From contig JAXRKN010000036.1 of assembly GCA_038502055.1 (NCBI GenBank), positions 558,001 to 622,000 of the forward strand: DNA of 64,000 nucleotides, in the 5' to 3' direction. The position numbers were made by a program, and so were the translations under genes. Shown here piece after piece: positions 13,101 through 24,600 of this stretch (positions are counted from its first letter, which is position 1; the number at the start of each line of letters is the position of its first letter). The notes beneath the pieces are model-generated. The model had not been told where the DNA came from and did not search any database. It saw only the letters and a program-made list of their open reading frames with translations. The DNA comes from Tanytarsus gracilentus (taxonomy: Eukaryota; Arthropoda; Insecta; Diptera; Chironomidae).

Positions 13101-15211
13101 GGCCTCGAAATTCTCGATCGCATGCGTTGCACTAAAACCATTGCACCTGTGTATGGCGGAAAGCCTATGTCAATTTCTAATGCATTCACGCCTTCACTAC
13201 CCAACTTCGCAATCATTTTATCAAGCAGCTCTTTAACTCGATCTAAATCTTCATTGTAAAGATCCATAAATCGCTTTAGTTTGAATTTAATTTCATTGTA
13301 GATGAGTGGTCGAAGGAGGAGAGATGAGCCAATTTCCAAGAACTTAATAAACGATTCAAGTGTAAAGCATTCATCAAAAGCTTGCACAACAATCGCCGCC
13401 ATTTTTCTCTCGAGCACTTCTGCGTCACGCTCAAAAGCTCGCCGCTCTCTATCAAAGCTTTTCTTACTGGGATCGGGGTCGAGAGGATCAAATTGAATTT
13501 GTGTCCATTTTGTGTAGAGAATTTTAAATTCTGCGTTAATTTCTTGAATGCATCGACTCAAATATCGACCACGAACACCGCCGAGCTCTATTTTTTCAGA
13601 CTTGTAGAACTCATAGGCCGTCTCGAAAATCTCACGAATTTTGTAGAGTCTTTTCATATAGAAGTCATAACGTTCAAAAATATCTTTCGGATCGAATGTC
13701 CACATGATGCAAACTTTTCCTCGCAACGCAAAGTCTGGCAATTTATCGCGATATATTTTAAAGCCATTTCTATGATGCTCGAGGATGTTAATGATTTTAT
13801 TGAGCACGTTCAGTGACTCATCGGGTTCACCTTGAAATAAAGATCCGGGATCGAGAAATTTCGATGAACACTCAATGTACATGTTGTTGATCATTCGATA
13901 GAGAACAATCATTCGTTTGTTGGTTCCATAATAACTCGAGTGCGCCCACATTAAGCACACAACATGATAGAGATCGTCAACTTTTTTTGGTTGATTTTCG
14001 AGAAATTCTTCCTTTTCAATTTTATCGAAATGAAATTTGAGCGGTGTCATCCAGAGCGTTATATCGTCGGCCTCGTGAAGTGCAGTCACAATATTTTTAA
14101 AAGTGCTACCAAACGCTTCCGTGTAGACAGAATCAATTAGCTCGAGAATATTGCCAATTGTTTTAACTCGTGGGTCTGTCAGTTGATCATAAATACTCTT
14201 AATATTTGCTCTTCTCGCCTCCCAAAATTTAATCTCTTGCATCGGCATTGGATGAGAATTTCTTTCAAAGAGCGTTGCCGATGAAGCTTTAAGGACATTA
14301 TCGATTGCTGAGTGCCACTTGATCACAATTCCCTCCAATGAATTCTTGATTTTAATTTCGCATGCTTCAGTGTTCCTGTGAATGTGACAAAAGGTTCGAA
14401 TTTATTATGGCTCTATTAAAGCGGTGTGAATAAATTTCCATCAAATGAAGAATAAAAGTTTAATTTTTGCATTTCATGTTATGCCATCGAGGCGCGCGCT
14501 GTGTAACGGCATTTAAATCAACACCATAAAATCAGAGTTTTTATTGCCTCCCTTAAAATTTATTTGCGCTCACTCACCCCATCGACAGTTCACGTTCCAC
14601 TTCGAAAACTTGGTCGACTGTTATAGGCATGGGTAAAACAGTTTGATTGCTGATGTTGCCTTTAACCTGTTTTAAAATTATTAGTGGTTTAGTTTTCAAT
14701 TTAAAGAATTTATTGATCTAACATTCACTATTGACGTGCACTTTAAAAAATTGCATTACCTCAGCAATCACATTACGCAAGTCTTGAATGTGCGAGTCAA
14801 TATCTTTGATGATGACGTCTGGCCATCCCGCTTGATTCTTTGGGTTGCTCAACATAGGATATAAAATTTCGTCAAGGATAACGGAAACGTCGTCAATTGG
14901 AGATCCTGACATGTCGCCGAAAATTAATGACTGTTAAAGTGAATTTTAAAGATTTTTTTGTCATGACTTTGAAATTAATTTTATACATCTCTCATATTAT
15001 CCTTTGTCAAAGCAATTGGTGTTTTACGCAAAAAATAACAAATTTTGCTTTTTGCACTCGATGGAAAATTATGAAACGCTTGTAGATTTCCCGATGCATT
15101 GATGACAAAGCAGAGTCGCTCAATTTTTGGGTCATTGAGCCAATCAAATAAAACCGACTGTTGAGTTAAAAAAATGTTTTTTTTAATAACCACGGGAACA
15201 AAAATTTCCAT
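1..15211 (-). CDS. Axonemal outer-arm beta-type dynein heavy chain (DNAH9/11/17, Dhc93AB/kl-5 class), 3' end missing
   Basis: This is a microtubule motor heavy chain of ciliary and flagellar outer arms, which in insects act in sperm and chordotonal neurons. Fifteen exons were joined with consistent phase: 15211-14987, 14930-14760, 14666-14578, 14375-12773, 12709-11711, 11658-10339, 9735-8184, 8132-8038, 6706-6616, 6557-5825, 5750-5575, 5522-778, 725-435, 379-262 and 210-<1. They give about 4139 residues; the family is about 4450-4500, so roughly 330 C-terminal residues lie outside. The N-terminal tail (DHC_N1) comes first, then the linker, then AAA1 with Walker A GPAGTGKT (about 8300), AAA2 GNSGTGKS (about 6020), AAA3 GGSGTGKS (about 4910) and AAA4 GVGGSGKQ (about 3870). 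The coiled-coil stalk and microtubule-binding region (about 3200-2300) and AAA5/6 follow. AAA4 and the tail resemble human DNAH9/17 more than gamma or inner-arm chains. The ATG at 15211 has an upstream in-frame stop, but a further 5' exon is possible. The large intron 8037-6707 holds a repeat element; intron 10338-9736 is plain. Confidence 0.93.
6831..7873. mobile_element. Non-autonomous TIR element with minisatellite core, copy 1 (dynein intron)
   Basis: The ends are imperfect terminal inverted repeats: AACCCACACGTGG at 6831 and, on the other strand, AACCCACGAAGTGG ending at 7873. Inside are a short array around ATGGCTTCCCAA (6920-7010), a roughly 17-bp minisatellite (7021-7305) and three tandem units of about 130-150 bp starting near 7308, 7440 and 7585, each containing an AATCGATTCCTGG-like stretch and GAGGTACATGAAGCCAT-like sequence. 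A GACGGACA repeat lies near 7808-7835. The same blocks occur in inverted orientation at 29206-30016. There is no transposase, so it looks like a MITE-type element. Reading frames across the array are low-complexity artefacts. Confidence 0.7.
7021..7305. repeat. 17-bp minisatellite, TTTTCCATTGTGTTCCA type
   Basis: Tandem array of about 17-bp units alternating TTTCCATT and GTGTTCCA or GTGTTTCA, with shorter degenerate units at its left end. It forms the core of the element at 6831-7873. Its reverse complement is the array at 29470-29900. Confidence 0.85.
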
Positions 15212-15845
15212 GACTATTCAATTACCCTCTCATCGGTTGTCAAATATTTTTGCCACTTTTCGCCTTTTGATCTGTGAGTTTTTTGCAGATAAAAGTTTAT
15301 AAAGTCCAAACGAGGGTCGGACAAATCGTCCTTCCTCTTCTCTTCGCCGGCCATAATCTTTTTTTATCTCTTTCCTCTTTATTTCGTCAGCTCAACAAAG
15401 TACGTGTTGACTTCAAAAAGCTCAAAATTAAACTGAATTTTATTTTTGCAACGCATACTATGTCCGACTTTATTTATTCCAGCAACCAAATTCCAAATTT
15501 ACATGCGTTCGTATTATGTTGTTCCCTAGTAACCGTAATAAAAATACATTTTTACACACTACTTCATCATAATAGCACTCTAAGTGGAAGTTAATTTTTA
15601 AAAGTGTTGGCGAAAATGTTTTCCCGCTTTTCATAAAAGCACGTCAAGTGAAAATTTGTTTTTCCACACGAAACTTTTTCTTCTCTTGAATTTTTATATC
15701 ACGCACATGTTGATTTTTATCAACGGCTCAAATTTGAATTTTACGTAGACTTTTACGTAACACGCAAACGCAAGAGCTTCGCACCCCTTTGCTTTATTAT
15801 TGTTTTCAACTCGTGTTTTGAAAATTATTTAAAAATTAATTCAAA
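15212..15845. promoter_or_regulatory. Divergent intergenic region between the dynein and DNAJC21 genes
   Basis: This 634-bp AT-rich interval lies between the two divergent start codons and must carry both 5' UTRs and promoters, or an unseen first dynein exon. No clear TATA box, tRNA or conserved coding segment was recognised. Confidence 0.4.
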
Positions 15846-17455
15846 ATGTCGAGGATAATGGAGTGTTACTATACGGTTCTGGATGTAGAGAGAGATGCTG
15901 ACGATGATCAGCTCAAGAAGAGTTATAGAAAATTAGCGCTTAAATTCCATCCCGATAAAAATCAAAACGAAGAAAGTGCCAAAATTAAGTAGGAAAAATG
16001 TTATTTATAAATTATATGATATAATAATTGAATTATTTTAGATTTCAACAAATACAAGCAGCTTATGAAGTGTTGAGTGATCCGCAGGAGAGAGCATGGT
16101 ATGATAAACATCGAGAGCAAATATTGAAGGGGTCTCAAAGTGACTTCAAGGATGACGCACTCGATGTCTACGCATATTTCAATTCACAATGTTATAAAGG
16201 ATATAACGATGAACCTGAAGGATTCTATAGTGTCTTTGAAAATGTATTTGATCAGATAGCCGCTGAAGATGTCGAATATATGGATGATGATGAATTTGAA
16301 GCTATTCCGAAGTTTGGCAATTCTAAATGCAGTTTTGAGGAAGTCGTTGTATTTTATGGATACTGGGAAAGTTACTCAACTAAGAAGTCATTTGCATGGC
16401 TCTTTACACACGATGTAACTGAAATAAGAGATCGTCGAGTCCTTAAACTAGTTGATAAAGAGCATAAAAAGATTCAACTGAAAGCTCGAAAAGAACGCAA
16501 CGAGGAAGTGAGATCGTTAGTTCAATTTGTTAAAAAGCGTGATAAGCGAATGATTGAATATCGAAGAATGCTGGAAGAAAAAGCTGTTCAAAATCGACTC
16601 AAGAGCCAGCAAGATCGTCTTGACCAAATCCGAAAACGGTCGGAGCAAATTAAGGACCAGATGAAAAATTCCCATAAAATCGCTGAGCATGAAGAACAGC
16701 TCAAGCAATTAGAAAAAGACTATTTAAATCAATATTCAGACAGTGAGAGTGACTACAGTTCAGATGAGGATGATGATGATATTGAGGCGGATATGGAAAA
16801 TTGTAAAGTTAATGGTTCCGATGGTGAAGAAAATGGCGAAATAGATCTCTACTGTGTAGCTTGCAATAAATGTTTTAATTCTGAAAGATCTAAGGAAAAT
16901 CATGATGCTTCAAAGAAGCACAAACAAAATGTGGAACTTTTAAAAACGGAAATGAGACAGGAAGAAGAAAACTTTCAGAAAAGTGTAAAGGACGAAGATG
17001 AAATTTCTGAATCTGAAATAGCTGAGGAAGAATCGGCTACAAAATTAAAAGGAAAAAAGTCAAAGAAGAAAGCAAAAAAGCTTCCCGAGCCATCGGAAGT
17101 TGTTAGTGAGGAAGAAATTGAAGAAACTCCAATTAAGTTAATAGACTCTGATAGTGACGACAATTGGTCAGCGAGTGCCAGCAATAAGAAAGGCAGAAAA
17201 ATTAAAAGTGAAACAAATAAGTCAAAAAAGAAAACTGTGATCGTTGAAAAAGCTCCTGTGGAATCTCCTGAACCAACAACATCAGCCACGATTATGACGA
17301 CAACGGATGTTCCGTCTGAAGAAAAATCACTTCTCCGTTGCGCGACTTGTAATCAAGTTTATCCTTCAAAAAATAAATTATTCAACCATCTCAAAGCCAC
17401 AGGTCATAGCGTGTATTTAGGCTCAGAAAAGTCAAAAGGTAAAAAGAAGAAATAA
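15846..17455 (+). CDS. DNAJC21: DnaJ homologue subfamily C member 21 (ribosome biogenesis J protein, JJJ1-like)
   Basis: This is a J-domain co-chaperone of the DNAJC21/Jjj1 family, which stimulates Hsp70 during late cytoplasmic 60S ribosome maturation. Two exons, 15846-15988 and 16042-17455, encode 518 aa. The N-terminal J domain (about residues 6-75) contains the HPD motif after LALKF. A charged, coiled central part rich in Lys/Glu (about 190-260) and an acidic SDSESDYSSDEDDDD stretch follow. A first U1-type C2H2 finger (YCVACNKCF..., about residue 290) and a second C-terminal finger (RCATCNQVY..., about residue 490) match the family layout, with low-complexity Lys/Glu/Ser sequence between them. 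The 53-bp intron splits the J domain just before FQQIQAAY. The stop codon overlaps an AATAAA signal, and the gene ends 16 bp from the convergent calpain gene. Confidence 0.93.
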
Positions 17456-17463
17456 AATTTATT
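17451..17463. terminator. Overlapping bidirectional poly(A) signals
   Basis: AATAAA at 17451-17456 (+) overlaps the DNAJC21 stop. TTTATT at 17458-17463 is AATAAA for the calpain on the other strand. The near-palindromic 13-mer serves two convergent genes whose stops are only 16 bp apart. Confidence 0.65.
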
Positions 17464-17471
17464 CAATTCTT

Positions 17472-18984
17472 TTACATCAAATTGCAAGCACATGATTTAG
17501 TTTTTCGGTTTTGTTTTGAAAGTCGAGAACAAATTTTTTTTGCAGCGCCGGCCGAAATGTGTTGATTCATATCAATGAAACCCGAGTCTTTTTTGTATGA
17601 AAAGTTCAAGTTATTGCAACACTTTGTCTCGTAAAAAACTCTCAACAAATATTCTCCATCATTATGGCCACTAGTGAAGGGTCGAATTGAATATCTTCCC
17701 GGTGGAAGCTCATATCGATGACAAATTTCCCTCAATATTCTTCTTGGCTTGGGTGAAGATATAAATGGAAATTTTACATCCTCTAATGAATTTATAATAA
17801 ATCCAATTGTCTCATTTTCCTTCTTATTTTTTCTCGTGTTTTTTTGCATCAATGCAACCACAATTGTACATAAATATTCTTCGTCAAACTCATCCGGATC
17901 TGTGAGCATAATTTCGTGACTAAAATTATTTGAAAAAGTCCCTTCGAATGTCAAAAGATTCCATTTTCTCATTGAAGTTGGATCTCTCATTTCAATGTCT
18001 GGATTAACATTGCAAATTTCCAAAATATCAAAGTTTTTCTTAAAATCCTCGAAACAAATCCAAAACTCGCCATCTTCACTAACTGTTAAACCAATTTCTT
18101 GTTTCGATATTTCAGAAATACATTTCCATTCAGTTGATCTGTCGCTCCAAGCCCCATTCCACTCGACTTTATCACCCCACGGATTTCGAATTCTCAGTAA
18201 ATTGACGCTGTGCTTAGAATTTAAATGTAAAGTTTTTGCCGAAGTAATTGAGTAAGCATGTCCATCAATTAAACCAGTTCGTCTAATATTTTTCCGGTTT
18301 AATATTCCACAAGCAAAGAAAACATTTCTGTCAATTGATTTCACGATGAAATCGAACATTTTCTTTGTCGCATAATTCAAGTCATAAACTTCGACAACAC
18401 CGCCCGAAAAATCTTCATAAGCTTCGCTCGTCAATCCTCCAATAATATTTTGATAACCTCCATAAAGTTTTGCATAAGCTTTTTCCAAAAGTGCCGACCA
18501 AAATTCATTGCTGTCAGTTGACTTTGAGAACACTAATTTTTTGCCCTTTAATGTTGGCAATAAATCATCGACGACCACGTCAACAAATTTACCGAAATGC
18601 CATAAGCGAAAATGAAAAATTCCACAGTAATCTTTTTGAAAGTCACCGTTATCATTGCACACCACAGAGTCCAGGACATTTTTATTGAGTGTCAAATTTG
18701 CCATTGCAGCAATCAGCCAACAATTACCCAAATTTCCTTGATTAACGTCGAATCGTGACACGCCAGACACAAAAAATTGAGGATTCGAGCAGAGCTGATT
18801 GGGTCGACGCCATTTGTAATTTTGGCTGCCGATTGGAAACTTATCATCAGTAAATAGAATTCCGTTCGCAAGACACTCATTTTTGAGTCTATAAAAATTC
18901 TGCTCCTCAAATGGTTGATACTAAAATATTTATTTAAATTGAAAATTAAATTATCAAAATTTTTATTAATACCTTCTTCATCAT
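17472..18984 (-). CDS. Calpain-family cysteine protease with CaaX-like C-terminus
   Basis: This is a calcium-dependent papain-fold protease, probably cytoplasmic. Exons 18984-18973 and 18920-17472 give 486 aa. The first exon encodes only MMKK; the second starts YQPFEEQNFY. The catalytic core spans about residues 15-330 and keeps all three residues: Cys in QGNLGNCWLIAA, His in GLIDGHAYSI and Asn in RIRNPWGDKVEWNGAWSD. A C2-like (domain III/CBSW) module follows, about 335-465. There is no penta-EF-hand domain, so it is shorter than classical calpains (about 700 aa). The protein ends in KSCACNLM, a C-x-x-M box with a second nearby Cys, which would fit farnesylation plus palmitoylation; this is inference. 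It is a tandem paralogue of the calpain at 19137-20691, with the same first-intron position. Confidence 0.88.
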
Positions 18985-19136
18985 TTTTCAAAATTGCTGA
19001 CAATTCACAATTAATAATTTTTAATCAAAACTGTCTTCACTGCACAAGAAATGCTCATGAACTGAATATCATTTTTCTCTTCAACGAATTAAATGCAATT
19101 TTATTGAAATTAATGAAGTCAACTTGAGTGAGTGCA

Positions 19137-20691
19137 TTATGGAAGCTTTTGAAGCTCACATGAGCTTTCTGAAATTACTCGAAGCAAAAATTCTCCTTCT
19201 TCATTGGGCACGAATGTGGTTGGGATGATGAGATATTTTCCTGGAATTAGTTGACATCGACGCGTATTTCCTCGACAATTGACATAGTTATTTGATCGTG
19301 CAACTGAGACATTTTCTGAGAAAAAATTAATATCAAATTTAAAATTATCTTTGTAGTCGGTTACGTCATAAATTAAAAATCCAATTGACAAATGCGGCAA
19401 TCCGAGACGTCTTCGATTTTTCTGCATGAGAGCAACAATTATGGAACATTGTCCATCGTCATCGTCATCATCGGGTTTATTTAGTTTGAGACGAAACTTT
19501 GGATTTTTGTGAAAGCTCTCCAAGAAATTTCTGCTACCGCCTGCACTGACATCAATTTTCCATTCTCCATCAGCTTTTCTTAAATGCCAATTTTTTCTCT
19601 CTTCAAATTCAAAAGCGCTCGTGTGGGTGAAAGTTTTGAATAAATTGCAAATTTCAATCGTGTCATAATTGAGAAGAAAATCACGATATGACATCCAAAA
19701 TTCACCATCAGATTCAAAATTCAAATCGATATTTTCTTTTTCAGATTTCGGAATAAATTGCCATTCTTTTGATCCATCGCTCCACGCGCCATTCCATTCG
19801 ACTTCATTACCCCAAGGATTTCTAATTCGAATCATTGGAATTTTCCCGCTTTTTTGTGGCATTTGAATGTCAACCAATTTAACTTTTGTAACAGTGTAAG
19901 CGTGAGCTTTGACGAGACCTTGCGGTGTTACCTTTTCAAGTTCTTCTTCGCTTGCATCTATGCTGCATCCAATTAGTGCACTTTTCTCAAATGCCTTTTC
20001 GAGGGTCGTGAAGAAATTTTGTGGAACGCTTTTTGATTCATAAATTTCACCCAAACCTCCAGTAAAATCTTCTTGAGCTTCGCAAGTATTGCCACCCCTC
20101 AAGAACTCGTAGCTGCCATAAAATTTAGCATAAGCCTTCTCGAGTAACGGCGACCAAAATTCACTCCTGTCCATCGAATGCATAAAAACTAATTTTCTAT
20201 TGGATTTATATGTCGGCAGACGATCATCAACAACTACATCGACCCAATTGCCATACAGCCAAAAGCTATGTAAAGTTTATTTTTAATCATACCATGAGAA
20301 TTTTAATTCACACCTCACCGAAAATGAAAAATCCCAGCGTAATTCTTTCCAAAGTCATTGTCATCACAAACAACATTCGCAAAGATTTTTACATCTTGAG
20401 TTAGACTTGCAACGGCAGCTAAGAACCAGCAATTTCCAATGGCACCTTGAGTCACATCAAATCTTGAGAATCCAGCAACGTGAAATTCGGGTCTCTTAAC
20501 AATCTCTCTTGGACGCAGCCAAGCAAATTTAGATGATTGTGCTAAAATTTTATCACTCGGTGAAAAATGAGGATCTTCGAATAGTTTTTTGCTTTCGAGG
20601 CATTGCTGACGAAGTTGGTAAAAGTCTTGATTTAGATACTTGAAAAAATTATTTTAAAATATGGGAGAGATAAAAATTTTGGTCTTACCAT
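19137..20691 (-). CDS. Calpain-family cysteine protease (tandem paralogue)
   Basis: Exons 20691-20689, 20638-20319 and 20265-19137 give 483 aa. On this model the first coding exon is just the ATG, followed by GTAAGACC; exon 2 starts YLNQDFYQLRQQCLES, which matches the usual calpain start. Catalytic residues are present: Cys in QGAIGNCWFLAA, His in LVKAHAYTV (the usual Gly before His is Ala) and Asn in RIRNPWGNEVEWNGAWSD. A C2-like domain III with an Asp run (KPDDDDDDG, a likely calcium-binding acidic loop) forms the C-terminal third. There are no EF hands and no CaaX box. The intron at 20266-20318 falls inside the core and is absent from the neighbouring paralogue, which shares the first intron. 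A non-coding first exon upstream cannot be excluded. Confidence 0.85.
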
Positions 20692-21573
20692 TTAAGCGGT
20701 CACACACTTAATAAAAGAAATCAAATGGTCACTCTGTTAAAAAATGAATACTTGCACAAATAAAAAATTATTTCAGCACAAAATTGAGTCGCTAAAATAA
20801 GAATGAACAAAAAGTTTTAATCTCTCGATAAGATAATTAATAATGAATGAAAATTATTCGCTCGCAAAAAAAAAATTAATGCGGGATTTAATCCGAAACA
20901 AGTAAATGAGTAATGCCACAAAGAATTATTTTAATAAATATCAATTTTATCCCCAAGCTTTAATTTTAAATCGATTTAGGTATTTTGATTTTTTCCAAAT
21001 TTTATAAATTTTAATCTTAACTTTCTTTCTTCTTCTTAAATTAATTTTTAAAAACTTAAAGTCGATGACAGAAAAGTTCTTTTGTTAAATTTTGTTGATA
21101 TTAAAAAATTTGAAATTGAAATTTGGCGAGACACACTCGAGTTCACTCGTGTCTTTTTTTTTTGTTGTCCACAACTTTTCAGGTGTAATAATAAAAAAAA
21201 ACATTTGCAGTGTCAAAGTTCAACTGCTTTAATCGATATTTTCGTTTAAATTAATAATATTACAAATTTTTAAACACGTGATTTTTATAAGTATCAGGTC
21301 GACTGCCAAATTATTTGAATTTTAAAGATTTAAAAATGAACAACTAAATAATTTAAAGATAAGAATGTTACACATCAAAATTTAGAGACTTAAATTTAAA
21401 AATTTATTTTCAGAGACCTGCAAAAAAAAGTTAAAATTACCCTTGAAATAAAAATACTGAAATTAAATTTGTATTTGCATTTTATTTATAAGTCAATTTA
21501 AATCACTTTTGACATGTCGAATACTGTCGTGTGTTCTCAAGAAATGAATATTAAGCAAGTTAACAATATGTGC
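20692..21573. other. AT-rich intergenic region
   Basis: About 0.9 kb between the divergent calpain and fatty acid synthase genes. It is homopolymer-rich and AT-rich, and no coding or RNA gene was recognised. It presumably holds the upstream control region of the synthase. Confidence 0.4.
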
Positions 21574-21580
21574 TATAAAA
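21574..21580 (+). promoter_or_regulatory. TATA box of fatty acid synthase A
   Basis: TATAAAA, with an arthropod-type initiator TCAG at 21597-21600 placed 23 bp downstream of the first T. The predicted 5' UTR is about 80 nt, ending at the ATG at 21681. Confidence 0.7.
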
Positions 21581-21680
21581 GAACATTCAAACTTCGTCAG
21601 CACTCAAACCAGTTCTGGTCTCCTATCGTGCTCGTTACTTTCTTTTGTGACAATTATTCGGTTTGTGTCAATTCGTGAAA

Positions 21681-24600
21681 ATGTTATCGAAGGAGAATTT
21701 CTTAAAAAATCACTCCGGAAATGCTGATGATATTGTGCTGTCGGGAATAAGCGGAAGATTTCCAAACAGCATTAATGTGGATGAATTCGCTCGAAATTTG
21801 TATAATAAAGTGCAGCTGGTCGATGACAAGGAAACACGCTGGAAACACACAAATCCTGATGTGCCAAAAACAATCGGCAAAATTGATGGATTGGAAAAAT
21901 TTGATTCGACTTTTTTTGGAATTCGTGATAAGGCTGCAATGACGACCGATCCACAGGGTCGTGTTTTATTGGAAGAATCTTATCAGGCTGTTTTAGATGC
22001 CGGAATTAATCCTAAATTTTTTAGAGGAAGTCGCACTGGAGTTTACCTTGGCTGCGGTTCATCTGAATCGGAAGCTTGTTGGTTCTTTAACTATGGTGTT
22101 CCCGATGGTCTTGCTTTATCGGGCAATTGCAGGTCATTATTAGCAAATCGAATTTCATTTGCATTGAATTTGACGGGTCCTAGTATGGCTATCGATACTG
22201 CCTGCAGCTCATCAGCAACAGCTTTAGATTTAGCTGTCAAAGCTATTAAGCATGGAGAGTGTGATGCAGCTTTGGTGGCGGGTGTTAATTTGCTACTTAA
22301 CGACATGGTCTCGTTTCAATTTCAAGGACTAGGAGTTTTGTCGTTGACAGGCTCTTGTCGACCTTTCGATGAAGCTGCAAACGGATATGTTAGAAGTGAA
22401 ACTATTTGTGTGATTCTCATTCAAAAGCGTAAAGATGCAAAAAGATGTTACGCAACACTCGAATACACCTTAAGCAATTGCGATGGTCACAAACCTGAAG
22501 GAATTCATTTTCCAAACGGTGATGTTCAATTAAAATTGTTGGAGCAATTCTATTCACATTTGAATATTTCACCGACTATTGTGGATTTTTTGGAATGTCA
22601 TTCGACTGGAACTCAAGTTGGAGATCCCCAGGAATGTCGAGCAATCATTGATACTTTTTGTCCAGGAAGAGACACACCCCTGTTAGTTGGTAGCGTTAAA
22701 TCGAATGCCGGCCATGCTGAGGCAGCAAGTGCAATGGTTTCAATCGCAAAAGTTATCATAGCATTCGAGAATGGAAAAATTCCGCCAAATTTAAATTATG
22801 ACACTCCTAGGGCAGCAATTCCAGCCCTAACTGACGGAAGACTCCAGGTTGTGAATGAGGCATTAGAATTTAAAGGATCTTTAGTGAGCATTAATTGTTT
22901 TGGCTTTGGCGGTGCCAACAGTCACATGATGCTTCGAATTCATGATAAAGTCAAAAATAATCGTGGCATTCCAAAAGATAAAATTCCAAGACTAGTTGTG
23001 TGGTCGGGTCGTACTGAAGAGGCTGTTGAAGCGATAATGGACAGTTTAGTTCAGCGACCACTCGATGCGGAACATGTTGCTCTCTTACAAAACACCCAAA
23101 CAAATTCTCTTCCTTTTAACATCTACAAAGGCTATGGATTATTTACACAAAATGGCGACAATGAAAATGCGACTTGTGTTCAAAAAGGAATTCAACATTA
23201 TAATGGAGAAAAGAGACCATTAGTGTGGTGTTACAGTGGAATGGGAAGTCAATGGACAACCATGGGAAAAGAATTGTTGAATATTCCAATTTTTGAAAAT
23301 GCCATCAATAAGTGTCACAATGCATTGGCGAAGAAAGGACTGAACTTAAAGGAAATCATAAGTTCATCTGATCCCAAAATGTTTGACAATATTTTACATT
23401 CATTTGTTGGAATTGCAGCCATTCAAATTGGCATTACTGATGTTTTAAAGGCTATCGGTCAAAAGCCCGATTTAATTATTGGTCACTCTGTCGGTGAGCT
23501 GGGATGTGCGTATGGTGATGAATGCTGCAGTGCCGAAGAAGTGATTTTATGTGCATATTCGCGAGGAATGGTAAGTCTCCAAACTAAAGTTGTCTTTGGA
23601 TCGATGGCCGCAGTTGGACTCGGATATTCGCAGCTCAAAGAAATGATACCCGAAGGCATTGAAATTGCATGTCACAACAGTTTTGAGTCATCGACCATTT
23701 CTGGACCAGCTGAGAATGTAAAAAAATTTGTTGCCGAACTTAAGGCTAAAGGAATTTTTGCCAAAGAAGTTGCATCCTCGAACATCCCCTATCACAGCTC
23801 TTACATTCAAGATATGGGTCCTAAATTGTTGAAAAGTATCAAGGAAATTTTAAAAGAACCACGAAAGAGATCCGAAAAATGGATTAGCTCTAGTGTACCA
23901 CAACACTTGTGGAATACAGAAAAATGTCAATTTTCATCAGCCGAATACCACACAAATAATCTTCTTTCGCCAGTGCTTTTTGAGGAGGCCGCTAAGACAC
24001 TCCCTGAAAATTCGTTAATCATCGAGATTGCACCACATGGACTGCTTCAAGCTATTCTCAAGAGATCACACAAAGATGCAATTTATGTTCCTTTAACGCA
24101 ACGTGACAACAGCAAAAATGATCAATTTCTATTGAGCGCTCTTGGAAAGTGAGTTTCAAAATCAAGAAAAGTGGAAATTTAAATTAAATTATTTTCTTTT
24201 CAGAATTTACATGAATGGCTACGATATCAACCTTTCAATTTTGTATCCAGCTGTAGAGTTTCCAGTTTCGCGAGGAACACCAATGATAGCGCCACACATT
24301 AAATGGGATCATTCTGAAGATCATTTTGTGCCAACAACGCTCGCTCAATCTAACGAGAAATCAGCTGAAAGAGTTCTGACAATAAGTTTAAATGATGTTG
24401 GCTATGAATATGTCGAAGGACATTGCATCGATGGAAGAACTCTTTTTCCAGCGACTGGCTACTTGTACTTAGCATGGGAGACTTTTACATTCATTAAAGG
24501 AATCAGATTTGATGCTCAAACTATTGAATTTGAAGATGTGAAATTTTTGCGTGCAACGACAATTAACAAAGACGATAAAGTTAAATTTGTTGTGGTCATA

